A stretch of DNA of 64,000 nt from an uncultured Porphyromonadaceae bacterium (GTDB lineage Bacteria > Bacteroidota > Bacteroidia > Bacteroidales > Muribaculaceae). This document shows, piece after piece, positions 17,048-26,618 of this stretch. A program made the position numbers and the translations under genes. The stretch is from contig CALEUL010000056.1 of assembly GCA_937921035.1 (NCBI GenBank), positions 1 to 64,000 on the forward strand. Reading direction: 5' to 3'. The notes beneath the pieces are model-generated. The model did no database searches and was not told the DNA's origin. It saw nothing but the letters and a program-made list of their open reading frames with translations. Position 1 is the stretch's first letter; each line of letters opens with the position of its first letter.

Positions 17048-18064
17048 ATGAGAAAACATATCCAACTGACAGCATTTGCGGGCGCGGCGCTCTTTATGGG
17101 CGTTGCGTTCACGTCGTGTCTAAAATACGAGAAAGACCCTCATTCATCTACTTCCGGCACAACAACAATGGTGTGCGACGATTCTTTCGAGAACATATTT
17201 AAACAGGAAGTGGATGTGTTCGAGTACCAGTATCCCGATGCACATATACTTGTGCGCTATGGCACTCAGGCCGAGGCATTCGACTCGCTTTTTAGCTTGA
17301 ACACACGAACGATAGTGGCTTGCCGCGACCTCACCCCCGAGGAAAAGAAAGCACTCAAGGCCAAATACAAGAAAGAACGCAACGCCAATGTTAATGTGCG
17401 GTCGTCTAAAATCGCTGTCGATGCCATTGCTTTCATTGTAAATCCCGACAACAACGTAGAGAAACTTACACTTCCAGAATTGTCGGATATCCTTTCCGGG
17501 TCCACCACCGAATGGAACGAGGTACAGCCATCAAAACTTGGTAAGATTAAAGTGGTTCTGGACCGTAGCGGCTCCAGTATTGCCACCTACCTCAGCGATT
17601 CGCTCCTTGCCGGTCAGCCGCTTGGCGCAACCGTCTTCGCCGCAGGTTCTATATCCGACGTGTTCCATGCCGTTGAAAACAACCCTAATGCCATAGGCGT
17701 GTTAGGCGTCAGCTGGATAAGTTCCGATATGGACAGCGCCGACATAAGCAAGGAAGACCTTGCGAAAAGTGTACTTGGCGACGGTCCCGTTAATGGAGCC
17801 ACGCTTACACAGCGCGTGAAGGTTCTCAAAATCTATCGTCCCGGTGAGGCGCGTGCATACAAACCCTATCAGCAATATATATTCGATGGTTCCTATCCTT
17901 TGTTCCGTCAGGTATATATGATAACGACAGCATCGACAAGCAATGTGGCCGGCGGATTCTATTCGTTTGTAACAGGTCCTATAGGCCAGAAAATAATAAT
18001 GAAAACCGGCATTCTACCCGCACGCGTGCGTCAGATTAACGTGGAATTGCCGGAAAGCAACTGA
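17048..18064 (+). CDS. PstS-like substrate-binding lipoprotein
   Basis: A 338-residue predicted lipoprotein (lipobox FTSC, Cys24) of the periplasmic binding-protein-like type II superfamily, closest in character to phosphate-binding PstS proteins. Visible features are the early Thr-rich region, the IVACRDLTPEEKKAL segment, IAVDAIAFIVNPDN, LPELSDILSG and the Ser-rich VLDRSGSSIATYL ligand loop. No pstA, pstB, pstC or phoU is near, so transport is not established. It is followed 42 bases later by a secreted TPR protein. ATG 17048 is chosen because it gives a normal signal peptide; an upstream in-frame start lies within the preceding gene. Confidence 0.75.
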   Translation: MRKHIQLTAFAGAALFMGVAFTSCLKYEKDPHSSTSGTTTMVCDDSFENIFKQEVDVFEYQYPDAHILVRYGTQAEAFDSLFSLNTRTIVACRDLTPEEKKALKAKYKKERNANVNVRSSKIAVDAIAFIVNPDNNVEKLTLPELSDILSGSTTEWNEVQPSKLGKIKVVLDRSGSSIATYLSDSLLAGQPLGATVFAAGSISDVFHAVENNPNAIGVLGVSWISSDMDSADISKEDLAKSVLGDGPVNGATLTQRVKVLKIYRPGEARAYKPYQQYIFDGSYPLFRQVYMITTASTSNVAGGFYSFVTGPIGQKIIMKTGILPARVRQINVELPESN

Positions 18065-18106
18065 AATTCGGAATATCTAAAAGAAACTAATAAATAAATC
18101 ATTACA

Positions 18107-19717
18107 ATGAAAATTAAACTTTTCTTATCCTTGCTCCTTGCCGGCGGCCTTGTAGCCTCCGCTCAGACTCAGGGCTACAAGGACGGTATTGAGTACTATA
18201 AAGCCGGCCAGTACGACAACGCCCGTACTATTCTGGAACGTACGCTCAACGATGCCAACACCGACAAGGCTCTTGCAAACTATTATCTCGGTCAGGTCGC
18301 TCTCACCAAGGGCGACAAGGCTCTTGCACAGTCTTTCTTCGACAAAGGTCTGGCTATTGACCCCTCCAATGGTTTCAACTATGTAGGCAAGGGTGCGCTC
18401 GCACTTCTCAATGGCGACGAAAAGTCTGCCGAGGATAATTTCAAAGAAGCTCAGAAACTTGCCAAAAAGAATCCTGAAGTTATTGTAGCCATCGCCCGCG
18501 CATATTACAATGCCGACCCGGTGAAGTACGACAAAGAAATTCAGAAATACATTGCCAAGGCACACAAGGATTCCAAGAACCGAGCTCCTTCCATTTATAT
18601 TCTGGAAGGCGATATGCTCAGCGACAAGAGCGAATACGGCCCAGCAGCAGCCAAATATGAGCAGGCCATTACTTTCGATCCTTCCAACTCCGAGGGCTAC
18701 GTTAAATTCGCCAACGCTTATTTTAATGTTAACAAGGACTTCGGTATGAAGAAACTGGAAGAACTTCTCGAAAAGCAGCCTAATTCCGCAATGGCTCAGC
18801 GCGAACTTGCCGAGAAATACTTCCTTGCCGATCACTGGAAAAAAGCTTCGAACCTATATGGCAAGTATATCCAGAATCCCAACCACTTCCCTGAGGACAA
18901 AGCCCGTTACGCAGTGCTTCTCTACTGGGGTGAAAATTATCCCGAATCTCTGAATATCGCCAATGAACTCCTCAAAGAAGAACCTTCCAATTTCCTGATG
19001 CAACGTGTGCGCTTCCTGGACCAGAAGGCTATGGGCCAGTATGCCGAGGCTGTGGATAACGCTGCCAAGTTCTTCAGCTCGAATCCCGACGGCAACTTTA
19101 CTGCAAACGACTACATTACATATGCCGAGGCTCTTTCCGGACTTGGTCAGGACTCCCTCGCCGTTATCCAGTACGAGGCTGCCGTACAGCGCTTCCCAGA
19201 GAACGGCGACCTTCTTAAGACTCTGAGTAGTGCATACTCGCAGGCTAAGGAATACGCCAAGAGTGCCGATGCCTACGGTGCATATCTGGCTCTTCAGGAA
19301 AAACCGTCGCTCAACGACCTCTTCGGTATGTCGGGCCGTTATCTTAACGCTGCTGCATACACTCAGGATACTGCCAAAGCCAAAGAACTTGCTGACCGCG
19401 GTATCAAGTATCTGACGGAAGTGCTCGAGCGCACATCCGAGATTTCTCCTGCGATGTATCAGCGTCTTGCCCGTCTCTATGTTGCCGGCAACGACAAACG
19501 TCCCAATGCCGAGGCTATTGATGCTTATAACAAGATGCTCGCCATGCTTGACGCCGATCCTAAGAACATGGATCCAGCCAATCCTAACAATGCCCTTGCT
19601 CTTTACAAGGAAGCATATGCTTTCGAGCAGGCTTACGCCAGCATCACAGGCGATAAGGACGCTCATGCGATGTGGGGCGAGAAATACCGTCAGGTAAACG
19701 ATCTCATGAACAAATAA
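18107..19717 (+). CDS. Secreted tetratricopeptide-repeat protein
   Basis: A 536-residue protein with a signal peptide (about 1-19, cleavage near VASAQ) and TPR-type helical repeats through most of its length. Examples are GIEYYKAGQYDNARTILE, NYYLGQVALTKGDKALAQ and YVKFANAYFNVNKD. It presumably acts as a periplasmic scaffold. It follows the PstS-like lipoprotein and ends in a clear terminator, so the small membrane protein, lipoprotein and TPR protein form one unit. In many Bacteroidales, as I recall, a comparable pair follows exbB-exbD-exbD-tonB; here it lies 13 kb away. Confidence 0.85.
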   Translation: MKIKLFLSLLLAGGLVASAQTQGYKDGIEYYKAGQYDNARTILERTLNDANTDKALANYYLGQVALTKGDKALAQSFFDKGLAIDPSNGFNYVGKGALALLNGDEKSAEDNFKEAQKLAKKNPEVIVAIARAYYNADPVKYDKEIQKYIAKAHKDSKNRAPSIYILEGDMLSDKSEYGPAAAKYEQAITFDPSNSEGYVKFANAYFNVNKDFGMKKLEELLEKQPNSAMAQRELAEKYFLADHWKKASNLYGKYIQNPNHFPEDKARYAVLLYWGENYPESLNIANELLKEEPSNFLMQRVRFLDQKAMGQYAEAVDNAAKFFSSNPDGNFTANDYITYAEALSGLGQDSLAVIQYEAAVQRFPENGDLLKTLSSAYSQAKEYAKSADAYGAYLALQEKPSLNDLFGMSGRYLNAAAYTQDTAKAKELADRGIKYLTEVLERTSEISPAMYQRLARLYVAGNDKRPNAEAIDAYNKMLAMLDADPKNMDPANPNNALALYKEAYAFEQAYASITGDKDAHAMWGEKYRQVNDLMNK

Positions 19718-19740
19718 GCCTTTAAGGCTATTCAATACAG

Positions 19741-19770
19741 CAAGGGCTCCGTCGGTTCGGGGCCCTTGTT
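19741..19770 (+). terminator. Rho-independent terminator after the TPR gene
   Basis: Stem CAAGGGCTCC (19741-19750) pairs with GGGGCCCTTG (19759-19768) with one G-T wobble, followed by TTTTC. Confidence 0.8.
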
Positions 19771-19800
19771 TTCAGATTTAACCCTTCTTCCGATATTCTT

Positions 19801-21078
19801 ATGTCGCTACAGCCTCTTGCCGAACGTCTTCGGCCACGCAACCTGGATGAATATATCGGCCAAAGCCATCTTGTCGGGCCTGACGGCATTATCCGGCGTA
19901 TGATTGATTCAGGCAATGTATCATCTTTCATTCTCTGGGGCCCTCCCGGGGTGGGTAAGACCACACTTGCCAAAATCATTGCCAACACAACTCAGAGTAG
20001 CTTTTTTACGCTCTCGGCGGTAACATCGGGTGTAAAGGATGTTCGCGAGGTTATAGAAAATGCCCGTCGCGAAGTTTCGGGCATGTTCTCCAAAGGACGC
20101 CCCATACTGTTCATCGACGAAATCCATCGTTTTAGCAAAAGCCAGCAGGACAGTCTTCTCGGTGCGGTTGAGAACGGAACTGTTACGCTGATAGGCGCAA
20201 CAACCGAGAACCCGTCGTTCGAAGTAATCAGGCCATTGCTGTCGCGCGCGCAGGTGTATACGCTTAAACCTCTTGACGAGACCGAGCTTAATGTGCTTCT
20301 GGACCGCGCGATAACCAGAGACGAAGTGCTGTCGGAGATGAATGTCAGGGTAGAGGAGACCGCGGCATTGTTCCGTTATAGCGGAGGCGATGCGCGTAAA
20401 CTGCTCAATATCCTTGATTTGCTCGAACAGTCCACGCGTCTTGGACAGGATATGGTGATTAACGACAAAATTATCACCGAGGTGCTTCAGGAGAATCCTC
20501 TGGCATACGACAAAGGCGGCGAGATGCACTACGATATTATTTCGGCGTTTATCAAAAGTATCCGTGGCAGCGATCCCGATGCCGCAGTATACTGGCTGGC
20601 ACGTATGATTGCCGGTGGCGAGGACCCGGAATTCATAGCCCGCCGTATGGTTATTCTTGCCAGCGAGGATGTCGGTCTGGCTAATCCCAACGCCATGCTT
20701 ATTGCCGACACTACGTTCAATATAATTCAGAAAATCGGCATGCCCGAAGGGCGTATACCGCTTTCGGAATGTGCCATATATCTTGCACAGTCGCCCAAAA
20801 GCAATTCCGCATATATGGCGATCGACGCAGCTCTTGCCGAAGTTGAGCGTACCGGCAACCTGCCGGTACCATTGCATCTGCGTAACGCACCTACAGGACT
20901 TATGAAGAAGTTGGGGTATGGCAAAAACTATCTCTACGCACACGATTATCCGGGTAACTTTGTACGTCAGCAATTCCGTCCGGATGCTATTGCAGATAAA
21001 GTTTTCTGGCACCCCTGCAGCAATCCTGCCGAGGATGTGATGCGCCAGCGGCATGAGGCACGCTGGGGTACAAAATGA
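19801..21078 (+). CDS. rarA: Replication-associated recombination protein RarA (MgsA)
   Basis: An AAA+ ATPase related to clamp loaders that acts at stalled replication forks. The 425-residue protein has PLAERLRPRNLDEYIGQSHL at the N-terminus (split: RPRNLDEYIGQ), Walker A GPPGVGKTTLAK (about 43-54), Walker B FIDEIHRFSKSQQD (about 103-116), and the C-terminal MgsA tetramerisation region (RGSDPDAAVYWLARMIAGGEDP). It is bracketed by terminators and is probably transcribed alone. Confidence 0.95.
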   Translation: MSLQPLAERLRPRNLDEYIGQSHLVGPDGIIRRMIDSGNVSSFILWGPPGVGKTTLAKIIANTTQSSFFTLSAVTSGVKDVREVIENARREVSGMFSKGRPILFIDEIHRFSKSQQDSLLGAVENGTVTLIGATTENPSFEVIRPLLSRAQVYTLKPLDETELNVLLDRAITRDEVLSEMNVRVEETAALFRYSGGDARKLLNILDLLEQSTRLGQDMVINDKIITEVLQENPLAYDKGGEMHYDIISAFIKSIRGSDPDAAVYWLARMIAGGEDPEFIARRMVILASEDVGLANPNAMLIADTTFNIIQKIGMPEGRIPLSECAIYLAQSPKSNSAYMAIDAALAEVERTGNLPVPLHLRNAPTGLMKKLGYGKNYLYAHDYPGNFVRQQFRPDAIADKVFWHPCSNPAEDVMRQRHEARWGTK

Positions 21079-21092
21079 TAAAATGATTTTGC

Positions 21093-21128
21093 CGATGCCG
21101 GATTTCAAAGTCCGGCATCGATGTTTTT
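21093..21128 (+). terminator. Rho-independent terminator after rarA
   Basis: Perfect 10-bp stem CGATGCCGGA (21093-21102) / TCCGGCATCG (21111-21120) with an 8-base loop, followed by ATGTTTTT. It overlaps an in-frame ATG at 21121 and so helps to exclude that as the prfA start. Confidence 0.88.
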
Positions 21129-21152
21129 AAATGTCAGCGTTTTGCCAAGTGC

Positions 21153-21183
21153 TTGGCGAAGTGGTAAAAAATTCGTAACTTCG
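21153..21183 (+). promoter_or_regulatory. Promoter for prfA-DUF4153-pyrF
   Basis: TTGG (21153-21156) and TAACTTCG (21176-21183) are separated by 19 bases, a near match to TTTG-N19-TAnnTTTG. The predicted transcript begins only a few bases before the prfA start. Confidence 0.45.
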
Positions 21184-21192
21184 CGAAAAATT

Positions 21193-22308
21193 ATGTCAAT
21201 GGCTGAATATCCCCTGCTTGAACGTCTGGATGGCATCGAGGCTCGTTTCGAAGAAGTGAGCACACTGATTACCGACCCTGCTGTAATAGCCGACATGAAG
21301 CGCTATGTGCGTCTGTCGAAAGAGTACAAGGATCTTGAAAAACTTACGTCGCTTACGCGCCGATATCGCGCGCTTACACAGAATATCGACGAGGCAAAAC
21401 AGATTCTTTCCGACGAAACCGACGCTGAAATGAGGCAGATGGCTAAGGACGAACTGGAATCGGCATCCGCTAAACTTCCGCAACTCGAGGAGGAAATAAA
21501 ACTGCAGCTTATACCTGCCGACCCCGAGGACAGCAAAAACGCCATACTTGAAATTCGCGGTGGCACCGGTGGCGACGAGGCCGCGATTTTTGCAGGCGAC
21601 CTGTGCAAAATGTACATGAAATACTGCGAAAGCCGGGGGTGGAATGTCGCCGTAACATCGGCGAGCGAAGGCGCCGCCGGCGGTTATAAGGAGGTTATTC
21701 TTTCTGTAACCGGCGATGGTGTATACGGCGTGCTGAAATATGAAAGCGGAGTGCACCGCGTGCAGCGTGTCCCCGCTACCGAAACGCAGGGCAGGGTACA
21801 TACATCTGCTGCAACCGTGGCCGTGCTCCCGGAAGCCGAACCTTTCGATGTGGAAATAAACGAGGGTGAAATCAAATGGGACACCTTCCGGTCCGGAGGT
21901 GCCGGCGGCCAGAACGTCAACAAGGTTGAGTCGGGTGTGCGTCTGCGCTATGTATGGAAAAATCCTAATACTGGCGTCAGCGAAGAAATTCTGATAGAAT
22001 GTACCGAAACCCGCGACCAGCCCAAAAACAAGGAGCGAGCCCTTAGCCGTCTGCGCACCTTTATATATGATAAGGAACACCAGAAATATATCGACGATAT
22101 TGCCTCTCGTCGTAAAACATTGGTTAGCACCGGCGACCGTTCCGCTAAAATCCGAACATACAACTACCCGCAGGGCCGTATTACCGACCACCGCATCAAT
22201 TACACAATATATAATCTTCAGGCATTTGTGGATGGAGATATTCAGGATGTAATTGACCATCTGATTATAGCCGAAAATGCTGAAAAACTGAAGGCAGCCG
22301 AGCTATGA
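21193..22308 (+). CDS. prfA: Peptide chain release factor 1
   Basis: Terminates translation at UAA and UAG. The RF1 identity is given by the PAT tripeptide (RVPATETQGRVHTSAA). The peptidyl-hydrolysing GGQ lies in RSGGAGGQNVNK. Length is about 370 residues, normal for RF1. Two adjacent starts are possible, 21193 (MSMAEYP) and 21199 (MAEYP); the sequence does not decide. The upstream in-frame ATG at 21121 is rejected because it lies in the rarA terminator and ahead of the promoter. The stop overlaps the next gene by 4 bases. Confidence 0.95.
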   Translation: MSMAEYPLLERLDGIEARFEEVSTLITDPAVIADMKRYVRLSKEYKDLEKLTSLTRRYRALTQNIDEAKQILSDETDAEMRQMAKDELESASAKLPQLEEEIKLQLIPADPEDSKNAILEIRGGTGGDEAAIFAGDLCKMYMKYCESRGWNVAVTSASEGAAGGYKEVILSVTGDGVYGVLKYESGVHRVQRVPATETQGRVHTSAATVAVLPEAEPFDVEINEGEIKWDTFRSGGAGGQNVNKVESGVRLRYVWKNPNTGVSEEILIECTETRDQPKNKERALSRLRTFIYDKEHQKYIDDIASRRKTLVSTGDRSAKIRTYNYPQGRITDHRINYTIYNLQAFVDGDIQDVIDHLIIAENAEKLKAAEL

Positions 22309-24029
22309 AACAACTGTATAAACTATTTTCCGCCGATGCTATCCGCCGCACGATTAGGATAGTTTCTCTCCGTTTTCCGTTTCCCTTTACTTTCGCGATC
22401 CTGATAACGGTGTGGGGAATATACATGACTTTCGAAAGGAACTCCGATTGCGATTACATCTTTGAATCTGTCAACTGGACGCTTACAGAAGGATTCCTGC
22501 TCACATTGGCCATCAATCTGTGGTGTGAATTCAGCGGCAAAAAACGCATACTGAAGCCAGGGCTGCTATGTGCCACCGCACTCGTTACAGCCGACCTGAT
22601 AGTGCTGCTTGCCCGAAACGGCAGCGGAACAGGTGCCGAACCTGTCGGACGCTTAGCGTTTGCCTCAGCTCTCATCGCTGCCATTCTTTTTCTTCCTGCC
22701 ATAAGTCGATACAGCCGCAAGCAATTATGGACATATACCATAGGACAGTTTGAGGCAGTTGCCACAGCTGTTTGCCTTGGCATCGTGATGGCTCTTTCTT
22801 GTTTTATCATTTTCGGCACACTGGCTATATTGTTCAATCTCGACAACTATAGGTTCTGTCTCACATCCATCTGCATATTCGGCTGGCTGATACCTTGCGT
22901 GATCTACCTGTCAAAGATTCCGTGTCAGCGTAAGACGGTCGCCGCACTTCTGCCGCCGAAAACATTCGCAGGAGCATTCTGCAAGAACATAGCACTGCCC
23001 ATTGTGCTCATATATACCATTATATTATATGTCTATGCAGCGAAGATACTGTTTACCTGGACTCTTCCCAATGGGTCTGTGACGTGGATGGTTACAGGAC
23101 TGATGATAACAGTATTGATAACGCTCTACGGATTGCAACGGTATTCTTTCGGAGATTATTTCTCTGAAAGTGCCATGCGCATAGCATCGCTCGTCCGGCA
23201 GTGGGCACCACGGATTCTGTTGCCTCTGCTTGTGCTTATGAGTGTCGGTCTTATATGTCGTATCAGGGAATATGGTATAACGGTATCGCGTCTCTATGTA
23301 GCAGCTTTCAACATATGGTCTTATTCAATTATCATCTACTTTATCCTGAAGCGTAACGCGAACCTCAATGTCGTTGCAGCATCCTTTGCCTTAGTATTCG
23401 CTTTAGTCTCTATGATACCAGGGCTAAACTTTACTTCCATCACCACGCGCGTGTTACGCGGAGAGGTAATCGAAGCGTTGCACGATGCTGGCGTCGAACG
23501 TCTGCCGATTACAAAAGAAGAAGCCAGCAGGGCTCTGGCAAAAATGAATAGGCAGGATGCAAGAAACACGGCATCCAAGATTGAGTATCTTGACGATTGG
23601 AACGACCACTCGGATATATCGGATATTGTGCGTTCCGACAGCAAAATATATGCATTCTCCATTTTACCCGAAAAATATGACCATCCGGCCAAAGTTGCGG
23701 AACCGTTGTTCGAACTTTCATGCGACAAAACCGTCGCCATTCCCGACGGCTGTCATGCGGTAAGGTATCAGGACAGTTTTAAATCCATTCATTTGATCGA
23801 AAAGAACGCTGGCATAACGGAATTCAGTGTAGAGGGCTATAGGATAAAGTTCAATATCGACAGCCTTAAAAAGAATCATTCTGGCGAGGAAGCGCTGACG
23901 ATTCCGGCCGTTACACAAAACGGCGACAGCGCGACGATTGTGTTCACGTCGTTTAACATATATGCCACCGGAACAAACAATGATATTCCGGAAATTTCTC
24001 ATTCCACATATTATATATTCACGAAATAA
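22305..24029 (+). CDS. DUF4153-type multispanning membrane protein
   Basis: A 574-residue protein of unknown function that fits the DUF4153 family. About residues 20-390 form roughly ten hydrophobic helices, with aromatic-rich loops. The C-terminal 180 residues are soluble and contain an LDDWNDHSDISDIVRSDSK segment and beta-rich stretches. It begins inside the prfA stop (ATGA overlap) and ends 12 bases before pyrF. The coupling with prfA and pyrF gives no functional hint. Confidence 0.75.
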   Translation: MKQLYKLFSADAIRRTIRIVSLRFPFPFTFAILITVWGIYMTFERNSDCDYIFESVNWTLTEGFLLTLAINLWCEFSGKKRILKPGLLCATALVTADLIVLLARNGSGTGAEPVGRLAFASALIAAILFLPAISRYSRKQLWTYTIGQFEAVATAVCLGIVMALSCFIIFGTLAILFNLDNYRFCLTSICIFGWLIPCVIYLSKIPCQRKTVAALLPPKTFAGAFCKNIALPIVLIYTIILYVYAAKILFTWTLPNGSVTWMVTGLMITVLITLYGLQRYSFGDYFSESAMRIASLVRQWAPRILLPLLVLMSVGLICRIREYGITVSRLYVAAFNIWSYSIIIYFILKRNANLNVVAASFALVFALVSMIPGLNFTSITTRVLRGEVIEALHDAGVERLPITKEEASRALAKMNRQDARNTASKIEYLDDWNDHSDISDIVRSDSKIYAFSILPEKYDHPAKVAEPLFELSCDKTVAIPDGCHAVRYQDSFKSIHLIEKNAGITEFSVEGYRIKFNIDSLKKNHSGEEALTIPAVTQNGDSATIVFTSFNIYATGTNNDIPEISHSTYYIFTK

Positions 24030-24041
24030 ACTATTTTAGAT

Positions 24042-24884
24042 ATGAAAAGGACAGAACTGATAGAGAATATCTTTAAAAAGGGCTCGTTCCTCTGCGTGGG
24101 CCTTGATACAGACGTTAAAAAACTCCCTGCCTCTCTGACAGGCACACCCTGTGAGCGTGTAGTAGCTTTCAACAAGGCGATAATCGACGCTACTGCTCCT
24201 TACTGCGTCGCGTATAAGCCCAATATCGCGTTCTACGAAAGCCTTGGAGCAGATGGATGGACCGCTCTCGCCGAGACTGTTCATTATCTCCGCACAAACT
24301 ATCCTGATCAGTTTATCATTGCAGACGCAAAACGCGGCGACATAGGCAATACCGCCGCGCTCTACGCCCGGGCTTTCTTCGAGACATTCGATTTCGACGC
24401 TGTCACACTTGCGCCTTACATGGGTGAAGACAGTATTAAGCCATTTCTTGCTTATGAAGGCAAATGGAGTATTATTCTTGCTCTCACATCAAATGCTTCA
24501 TCGAGCGACTTTGAGACTGTCAAGGATGAACATGGCACACCCCTGTTCGAACGTGTTATCCGTCGTTCGCGCCACTGGGGCTCGCCGGTAGACACAATGT
24601 ATGTCGTCGGAGCAACCAAAGCCGAGAGCCTTACAGAAATCCGAAAGGTCGCTCCCCGTCATTTCCTCCTTGTACCGGGCGTAGGAGCGCAGGGCGGCAG
24701 TCTTGAGGATGTTGCCAAATATGGCATGATTGACGAATGTGGTCTTCTGGTGAACAGCTCGCGCGGTATCATCTACGCATCTTCAGGAGCCGATTACGCC
24801 GAGGCTGCCGGAGAATCCGCAAAGAAATTAGCCGCGCAGATGCTTGCTCTCCTCAAGACCTTCGCAGACGCTAATTCAAAATGA
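24042..24884 (+). CDS. pyrF: Orotidine 5'-phosphate decarboxylase
   Basis: Catalyses the last step of de novo UMP synthesis. The 280-residue length and motif layout match the longer type 2 group of the family. Seen are [14 protein letters not shown] (about 18-31), the catalytic [15 protein letters not shown] (about 90-104, with the Lys-Asp pair), the [14 protein letters not shown] segment, and the phosphate-binding [17 protein letters not shown] (about 207-223). Other pyrimidine genes are not adjacent. Confidence 0.95.
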   Translation: MKRTELIENIFKKGSFLCVGLDTDVKKLPASLTGTPCERVVAFNKAIIDATAPYCVAYKPNIAFYESLGADGWTALAETVHYLRTNYPDQFIIADAKRGDIGNTAALYARAFFETFDFDAVTLAPYMGEDSIKPFLAYEGKWSIILALTSNASSSDFETVKDEHGTPLFERVIRRSRHWGSPVDTMYVVGATKAESLTEIRKVAPRHFLLVPGVGAQGGSLEDVAKYGMIDECGLLVNSSRGIIYASSGADYAEAAGESAKKLAAQMLALLKTFADANSK

Positions 24885-24941
24885 TTTGGCTGACAAAAAA
24901 AAAATACCTATCTTTGCACTTTGAAATTAACATCAAGCTTG
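24885..24941 (+). promoter_or_regulatory. Promoter for the glycogen gene pair
   Basis: TTTG at 24885-24888 and TATCTTTG at 24909-24916 are separated by 20 bases, matching the Bacteroidota consensus. Transcription would start near 24923, leaving a leader of about 20 bases before the ATG at 24942. A TTG in frame at 24921 is therefore not used as start. Confidence 0.65.
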
Positions 24942-26597
24942 ATGGATACTTGTAACCAGGAAATAAAACTGTTATTTGAAGTAAGCTGGGAGGTTTGTAA
25001 TAAGATTGGCGGTATATACACCGTTTTGTCTTCGAAAGCCAAGACATTGAATGACCAATTCAAGGACAAACTGATATTTATAGGCCCTGATGTTTGGAGC
25101 GACGAAAATCCGTCGCCTTACTTCGTGGAGATGAACACACCTCTGCGCAAGATTGCAGAAAAAGCTCTTCTGCCCGAGGGTGTTGATGTGCGTACAGGCC
25201 GCTGGGATATCCCGGGCAAGCCGTTGGCTGTTCTTGTAAAATTCGGTGGCATGGATAAAACCCGCGATGCAGCATACGGTGCTATGTGGGAACACTTCGG
25301 TGTTGATTCACTACACAGCTACGGAGATTACGACGAAGGTTGCGACTTTGCACGAGCCGCCGCCGAAGTTATTGAAGCATTTGTGAAAGCGTCCAAGACC
25401 AACCCTCGTTCTGTTGTCGCTCATTTCGATGAATGGACAACTGCGATGGGTCTTCTAAAACTTAGATTGGATATGCCTGAAGTTGCAACTGTGTTTACAA
25501 CACATGCTACAAGCATCGGACGCAGTATCTGTGGCAACGGGAAACCGCTGTACGACCAGTTGCGCAACTATAACGGCGATCAGATGGCTGCTGAGCTTAA
25601 TATGCAGTCCAAACACTCTTTGGAGAAAGCTGCAGCCTGGAATGCGGATTGTTTCACGACAGTGAGCGATGTTACGGCCGTTGAGTGCGAACAGCTTCTC
25701 GGCCGTCGTCCAGATGTGGTTACTCCCAACGGTTTTGAACTAAATTTTGTACCTGCCCGTACAAAATATACCGCAGCTCGCAAAGCGGCACGCGAAAAAT
25801 TTCTTAAGGTTGCCGAGGCACTGACGGGCGTAAGTTATCCCGACGACACATTTATCGTAGCAACATCGGGCCGTTGTGAATATCGCAATAAAGGCATCGA
25901 CATGTTCCTGGATGCCATCAGCCGTATGCGTGGTGTTGACACAGGACGCAAGACTCTTGCGTTTGTGCTTGTGCCCGCATGGTGCGGAGGCCCCCGCGCA
26001 GATCTTGCACATAATGTGGACTTCGGGCCAGCCGGACGCCTAAGCGATCCGGTGCTTACTCATAAACTCAACAATTATAACGAAGACCCAATTAACTCGC
26101 GTATACATCAGCTTGGCTTTGCTAACGATGTGGACGCTGACGTGTCTGTCATTTATGTGCCGTGCTATCTTTCCGGTGACGACGGTATATTCAACATGAC
26201 GTATTATCAGTTGTTGCCCGGTCTGGATGCGACAGTATTCGCATCATATTACGAGCCGTGGGGCTATACTCCTTTGGAAAGCATCGCTTTCGAGGTGCCT
26301 ACGGTTACGACCTGCCTGGCTGGCTTCGGGATGTTTATTAAAGAAAATTTCAAGCCTGGATTCGCTTCATGCGGTGTTGAGGTTGTAGAGCGTACCGACG
26401 GCAACTACGATTCTGCGTGCAACAAAATTGCATCAGACCTTGTTGTTCTTGAGCAGGCTAAAGCCTCTGTTATTGCCAAGATACGCAAGGCGGCTGCAGC
26501 AACAGCTAAGACAGCCCAATGGTCCGATTTTATAAAGTACTACAATCAGGCATATTGCGATGCGCTAACTTCGCGCGATACGCGAATGCTCAAATAA
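24942..26597 (+). CDS. Glycogen synthase, GT3 (eukaryote-like) family
   Basis: Extends alpha-1,4-glucan chains from a nucleotide sugar. The 551-residue protein belongs to GT3, not to bacterial GlgA (GT5): the N-terminal loop is NKIGGIYTVLSSKAKTL (about 19-35), and the C-terminal sugar-nucleotide site reads YEPWGYTPLESIAFEVPTV, with the paired Glu residues of the retaining GT-B fold. GT3 enzymes of animals and fungi use UDP-glucose; the donor here is not shown. It precedes the glucan phosphorylase by 21 bases, so synthesis and breakdown of glycogen are encoded together. Confidence 0.92.
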   Translation: MDTCNQEIKLLFEVSWEVCNKIGGIYTVLSSKAKTLNDQFKDKLIFIGPDVWSDENPSPYFVEMNTPLRKIAEKALLPEGVDVRTGRWDIPGKPLAVLVKFGGMDKTRDAAYGAMWEHFGVDSLHSYGDYDEGCDFARAAAEVIEAFVKASKTNPRSVVAHFDEWTTAMGLLKLRLDMPEVATVFTTHATSIGRSICGNGKPLYDQLRNYNGDQMAAELNMQSKHSLEKAAAWNADCFTTVSDVTAVECEQLLGRRPDVVTPNGFELNFVPARTKYTAARKAAREKFLKVAEALTGVSYPDDTFIVATSGRCEYRNKGIDMFLDAISRMRGVDTGRKTLAFVLVPAWCGGPRADLAHNVDFGPAGRLSDPVLTHKLNNYNEDPINSRIHQLGFANDVDADVSVIYVPCYLSGDDGIFNMTYYQLLPGLDATVFASYYEPWGYTPLESIAFEVPTVTTCLAGFGMFIKENFKPGFASCGVEVVERTDGNYDSACNKIASDLVVLEQAKASVIAKIRKAAAATAKTAQWSDFIKYYNQAYCDALTSRDTRMLK

Positions 26598-26618
26598 GAA
26601 TATTTTTACCTTTATTAT

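Noticed and set aside
19921..21108. 395-codon open frame on the minus strand opposite rarA
   Set aside because: Fully covered by a conserved AAA+ gene and begins at the rarA terminator.
21121..21192. Earlier start for prfA
   Set aside because: It lies at the rarA terminator and upstream of the likely promoter; the family N-terminus fits 21193 or 21199.
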